Of a stretch of 7,674 bases of DNA, positions 5,832-7,674 are shown piece after piece. The stretch's first letter is position 1, and each line of letters starts with the position of its first letter. The notes beneath the pieces are model-generated. The model saw nothing but the letters and a program-made list of their open reading frames with translations. It did no database searches and had not been told where the DNA came from. A program made the position numbers and the translations under genes. Source of the DNA: Gammaproteobacteria bacterium (GTDB lineage: Bacteria; Pseudomonadota; Gammaproteobacteria; BMS3Bbin11); the NCBI GenBank assembly GCA_030617565.1, contig JAUWVE010000070.1:1-7674 (forward strand), written 5' to 3'.

Positions 5832-7511
5832 TTACTGCGTATTCAGAATCCGTAGAATTTCATCTCGGTTGAAAGGTCTGTGGCTTGTGTACTTCGATCG
5901 ACCAGACATTGCTTCATCGAAAGATGTCCAGGCATCAGCTGGCAGCCCATCATTCAGTATTTTGTGTGTTGGCAGGAATTTCCACTGTTGCTCTGTTTTA
6001 AGCAGATCCCCTTCACCGAGCCCAAGCGCAGTAGATGACTGATGGCATGAGGAGCAGTTGCGGGATTTCCCCGTCGTATGTGGTTCTGTGGAGGCAAACA
6101 GGCGCTTGAATTTCTGACCTTCCCAGTCAGGGTGTTTGATGGTCATTATCATACCCGGTACAAAAGGCCTGATGGTGTTTTCCGCAGTGATGCCGAGGGG
6201 TGGCAGGCCACTGCGTACATCCCAGCGTTGTTCATTCCAGCGCCCCGGTGTTTCCCTCTGCAACAGGTGATCTTTCTGTCTGCTGTCCGGGTCGTATTCA
6301 ATATGACAGCCGTAGCATTGTGGTGCCCACTGACTATGACAGGCTGAGCAATGCAGGCGTGCATGCTCTTTCTCCAGCGGGTGGCTGACAGTCGTATAGG
6401 ATGGGATTTGCAGGGCTGGTCCACCCAGTTTGGGGTGTAGCAGGGCTGTCCCATTTTCATCCTGGCTTATATGCCAGAGCGGTGTACCACTGTGTGCTGT
6501 AGCCAGGAATGGCTGATCGTCTGAGGTGTCAGGTTCAAGGTACTGTTTCAGACTGCCAAAATTCTCTGGCCATGAGGACAGGCTAGTCGGTGGCGATTCA
6601 TTTTTGTGGCAGTCTGTACAGCGGATGTCCACCGCCTGTTGTTGATGCCGGGTATTATCGTTGCCACCCATCAGGCCGGTTGATGTATGACAATCAATGC
6701 AGCTCATTCCTGCCTCGTGGTGAACATCAGCGGGCCGTTTGATCACGCTTCTTCCATCGGCCAGCTGCAGTATTTCTGCCTGGATATCAGCCGGCTGTTC
6801 AGCAGCAATGATTTCAGCCAGCCCGGCGTAGTTCAGTGATATACGTCCTGAACGGGAATGACAGCCGAAGCAGCGGCCGTCTTCAACACGCGAGGTCAGG
6901 GCAGGGTGTTGGTCTTTCTGATAGCTGTTGATATGGCAGGCGCTGCAGCCGCCCCCCCGGTCGCTGGTGACATCCAGCGCATGGACTGATTTTTTATTAC
7001 CCAGGTGGCAGCTTGCACAGAGTTTTCGCAGCAGGCTGTCTGCAGGTGAGTGGACAATCGAATTGAAGCCATCGCTGTTCTCTGGGTGTGACTTTTCCTC
7101 GAACGCAAGACGTGTCTTTTCAATGATGCCTTTGCCCGTATTCATCAGGCTGTGTGTGACATCGTGTACACGCTTTGCGTGACAATTCCCACAGGCTGTT
7201 TCAGTATGCTCCATGTCAGCTGGGAATGCGACCAGGGTTTCGTGTGCCTGTGGCAGACTTTTGGCCGTATCATCACCTTTGTGGCATGTCGTGCATTGTG
7301 TTGCTGCAAAGGCATGCTTATCTGAGAAACCGGTGCTTTTTTTTACATGGCATGACAGGCATCCGGCATTGCCCTTAACAGCAGCCGCTGCGGCAATGGG
7401 CAGTGCGATCAATAGCAGCAGCGCGAACACTGCATAGATGAAAAAATAGTTGAAAAAGGTATTGTTAAACACGCGCATATATTTTGCTGCCAGCCCTGAT
7501 GCTATCAACAC
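5832..7511 (-). CDS. Undecaheme (11-heme) periplasmic c-type cytochrome
   Basis: This 559-residue protein has eleven CXXCH motifs at 51-55, 73-77, 107-111, 165-169, 189-193, 214-218, 271-275, 298-302, 388-392, 399-403 and 486-490. Residues about 19-44 are a strongly hydrophobic segment ending in an alanine run, read as a Sec signal peptide or anchor. The mature protein is exported and loaded with heme by the cytochrome c maturation system. GTG at 7511 was chosen because AGGA lies 6 nt before it; ATG at 7478 gives a more usual signal length but has no ribosome site. Hemes 9 and 10 are only six residues apart, while residues 303-387 and 404-485 carry none and are rich in Trp, Pro and His. EPHTTGKSRNCSSCH near 476-490 resembles segments I associate with other multiheme cytochromes encoded beside NrfD genes. 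Function unknown: electron carrier or terminal reductase. No CXXCK or long CX15CH motif is present. Confidence 0.92.
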   Translation of the reverse strand: MLIASGLAAKYMRVFNNTFFNYFFIYAVFALLLLIALPIAAAAAVKGNAGCLSCHVKKSTGFSDKHAFAATQCTTCHKGDDTAKSLPQAHETLVAFPADMEHTETACGNCHAKRVHDVTHSLMNTGKGIIEKTRLAFEEKSHPENSDGFNSIVHSPADSLLRKLCASCHLGNKKSVHALDVTSDRGGGCSACHINSYQKDQHPALTSRVEDGRCFGCHSRSGRISLNYAGLAEIIAAEQPADIQAEILQLADGRSVIKRPADVHHEAGMSCIDCHTSTGLMGGNDNTRHQQQAVDIRCTDCHKNESPPTSLSSWPENFGSLKQYLEPDTSDDQPFLATAHSGTPLWHISQDENGTALLHPKLGGPALQIPSYTTVSHPLEKEHARLHCSACHSQWAPQCYGCHIEYDPDSRQKDHLLQRETPGRWNEQRWDVRSGLPPLGITAENTIRPFVPGMIMTIKHPDWEGQKFKRLFASTEPHTTGKSRNCSSCHQSSTALGLGEGDLLKTEQQWKFLPTHKILNDGLPADAWTSFDEAMSGRSKYTSHRPFNRDEILRILNTQ

Positions 7512-7521
7512 GGGTTATCCT
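7512..7521 (-). promoter_or_regulatory. Ribosome binding site that favours the GTG start of the 11-heme gene
   Basis: AGGA (complement at 7518-7521) is followed by a 6-nt spacer (TAACCC) and then GTG at 7511. No comparable site precedes the in-frame ATG at 7478, so the longer product is preferred, although its signal sequence then has an unusually long N-terminal region. Confidence 0.5.
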
Positions 7522-7612
7522 GTCAGGTTTACAGCCTGTCAGTACTACGCATTGTCATCAGTTATCGCCTATGGTCAACCAGAAAAGCAGAATGCCTGCT
7601 CCAGCTATCGTG

Positions 7613-7641
7613 AATATTTTTTGGTTCTATGGTGCTGGCAA
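7613..7641 (-). promoter_or_regulatory. Candidate promoter of the 11-heme cytochrome gene
   Basis: On the minus strand TTGCCA (complement at 7636-7641, 5/6 match) and AATATT (complement at 7613-7618, 4/6) are separated by 17 nt. The 163 bases between the gene start and the window edge contain no supported ORF, so this region is probably the upstream regulatory region. A direct repeat TGTCAG (7521-7526 and 7537-7542) lies closer to the gene, of unknown meaning. Confidence 0.3.
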
Positions 7642-7674
7642 GATAATTTCTGCATAGATTTTTTTCCGGGTGTG

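Noticed and set aside
5832..7511. Identity as octaheme sulfite reductase (MccA/SirA), hydroxylamine oxidoreductase, tetrathionate reductase or NrfA
   Set aside because: It has eleven ordinary CXXCH motifs, no CXXCK, no CX15CH-type motif and no HAO-like heme-tyrosine pattern that I can recognise.
1109..7511. Mtr-type extracellular electron conduit
   Set aside because: No outer-membrane beta-barrel (MtrB-like) or surface lipoprotein cytochrome is encoded in the window.
7521..7543. Terminator upstream of the 11-heme gene from the CAGG/CCTG repeat
   Set aside because: The stem is only 4-5 bp and there is no following T run on either strand.

Overview
The window is 7.7 kb of moderate-GC bacterial DNA. 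Every gene I can support lies on the minus strand and is read right to left. The content (periplasmic multiheme c-type cytochromes, a Tat-exported iron-sulfur protein, an NrfD/DsrP-type quinol-linked membrane protein and a GAF-domain signalling protein) points to a Gram-negative respiratory bacterium. The style of the proteins and of one repeat suggests a gammaproteobacterium, possibly a sulfur-cycle or anaerobic lineage, but the taxonomic guess is weak.

Layout in transcription order: 7511-5832 encodes an 11-heme cytochrome c. A 397-base gap follows, holding a 167-bp dyad-symmetric MITE-like repeat (5591-5757) and a probable promoter/operator region. Next, 5434-4163 encodes a 5-heme cytochrome of the cytochrome c554 type. 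4137-3295 encodes a 4-heme cytochrome with an acidic, low-complexity arm. 3302-2364 encodes a Tat-exported four-cluster ferredoxin-like protein. 2374-1109 encodes a ten-helix NrfD-family integral membrane protein. After a 195-base gap, 913 to the window edge encodes the first 304 residues of a membrane-anchored GAF-domain protein, probably a sensor histidine kinase.

The 5-heme to NrfD genes form a tight operon, with a 25-nt gap and then overlaps of 8 and 11 nt. The 11-heme gene is in the same direction but is separated by the repeat. Together the genes look like a quinone-linked periplasmic electron-transfer module. NrfD would exchange electrons with the quinone pool, the Fe-S protein would carry them along the membrane surface, and the 4-, 5- and 11-heme cytochromes (20 CXXCH motifs in all) would pass them to or from a periplasmic substrate or partner. 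The subunit pattern resembles Hmc/Nhc/Ohc-type and Nrf/Sir-type complexes, but no molybdopterin subunit, NrfA, MccA/SirA or outer-membrane porin is present, so the terminal reaction is unknown. Two positions where a cysteine would be expected are tyrosine (an Fe-S ligand and a lipobox-like site).
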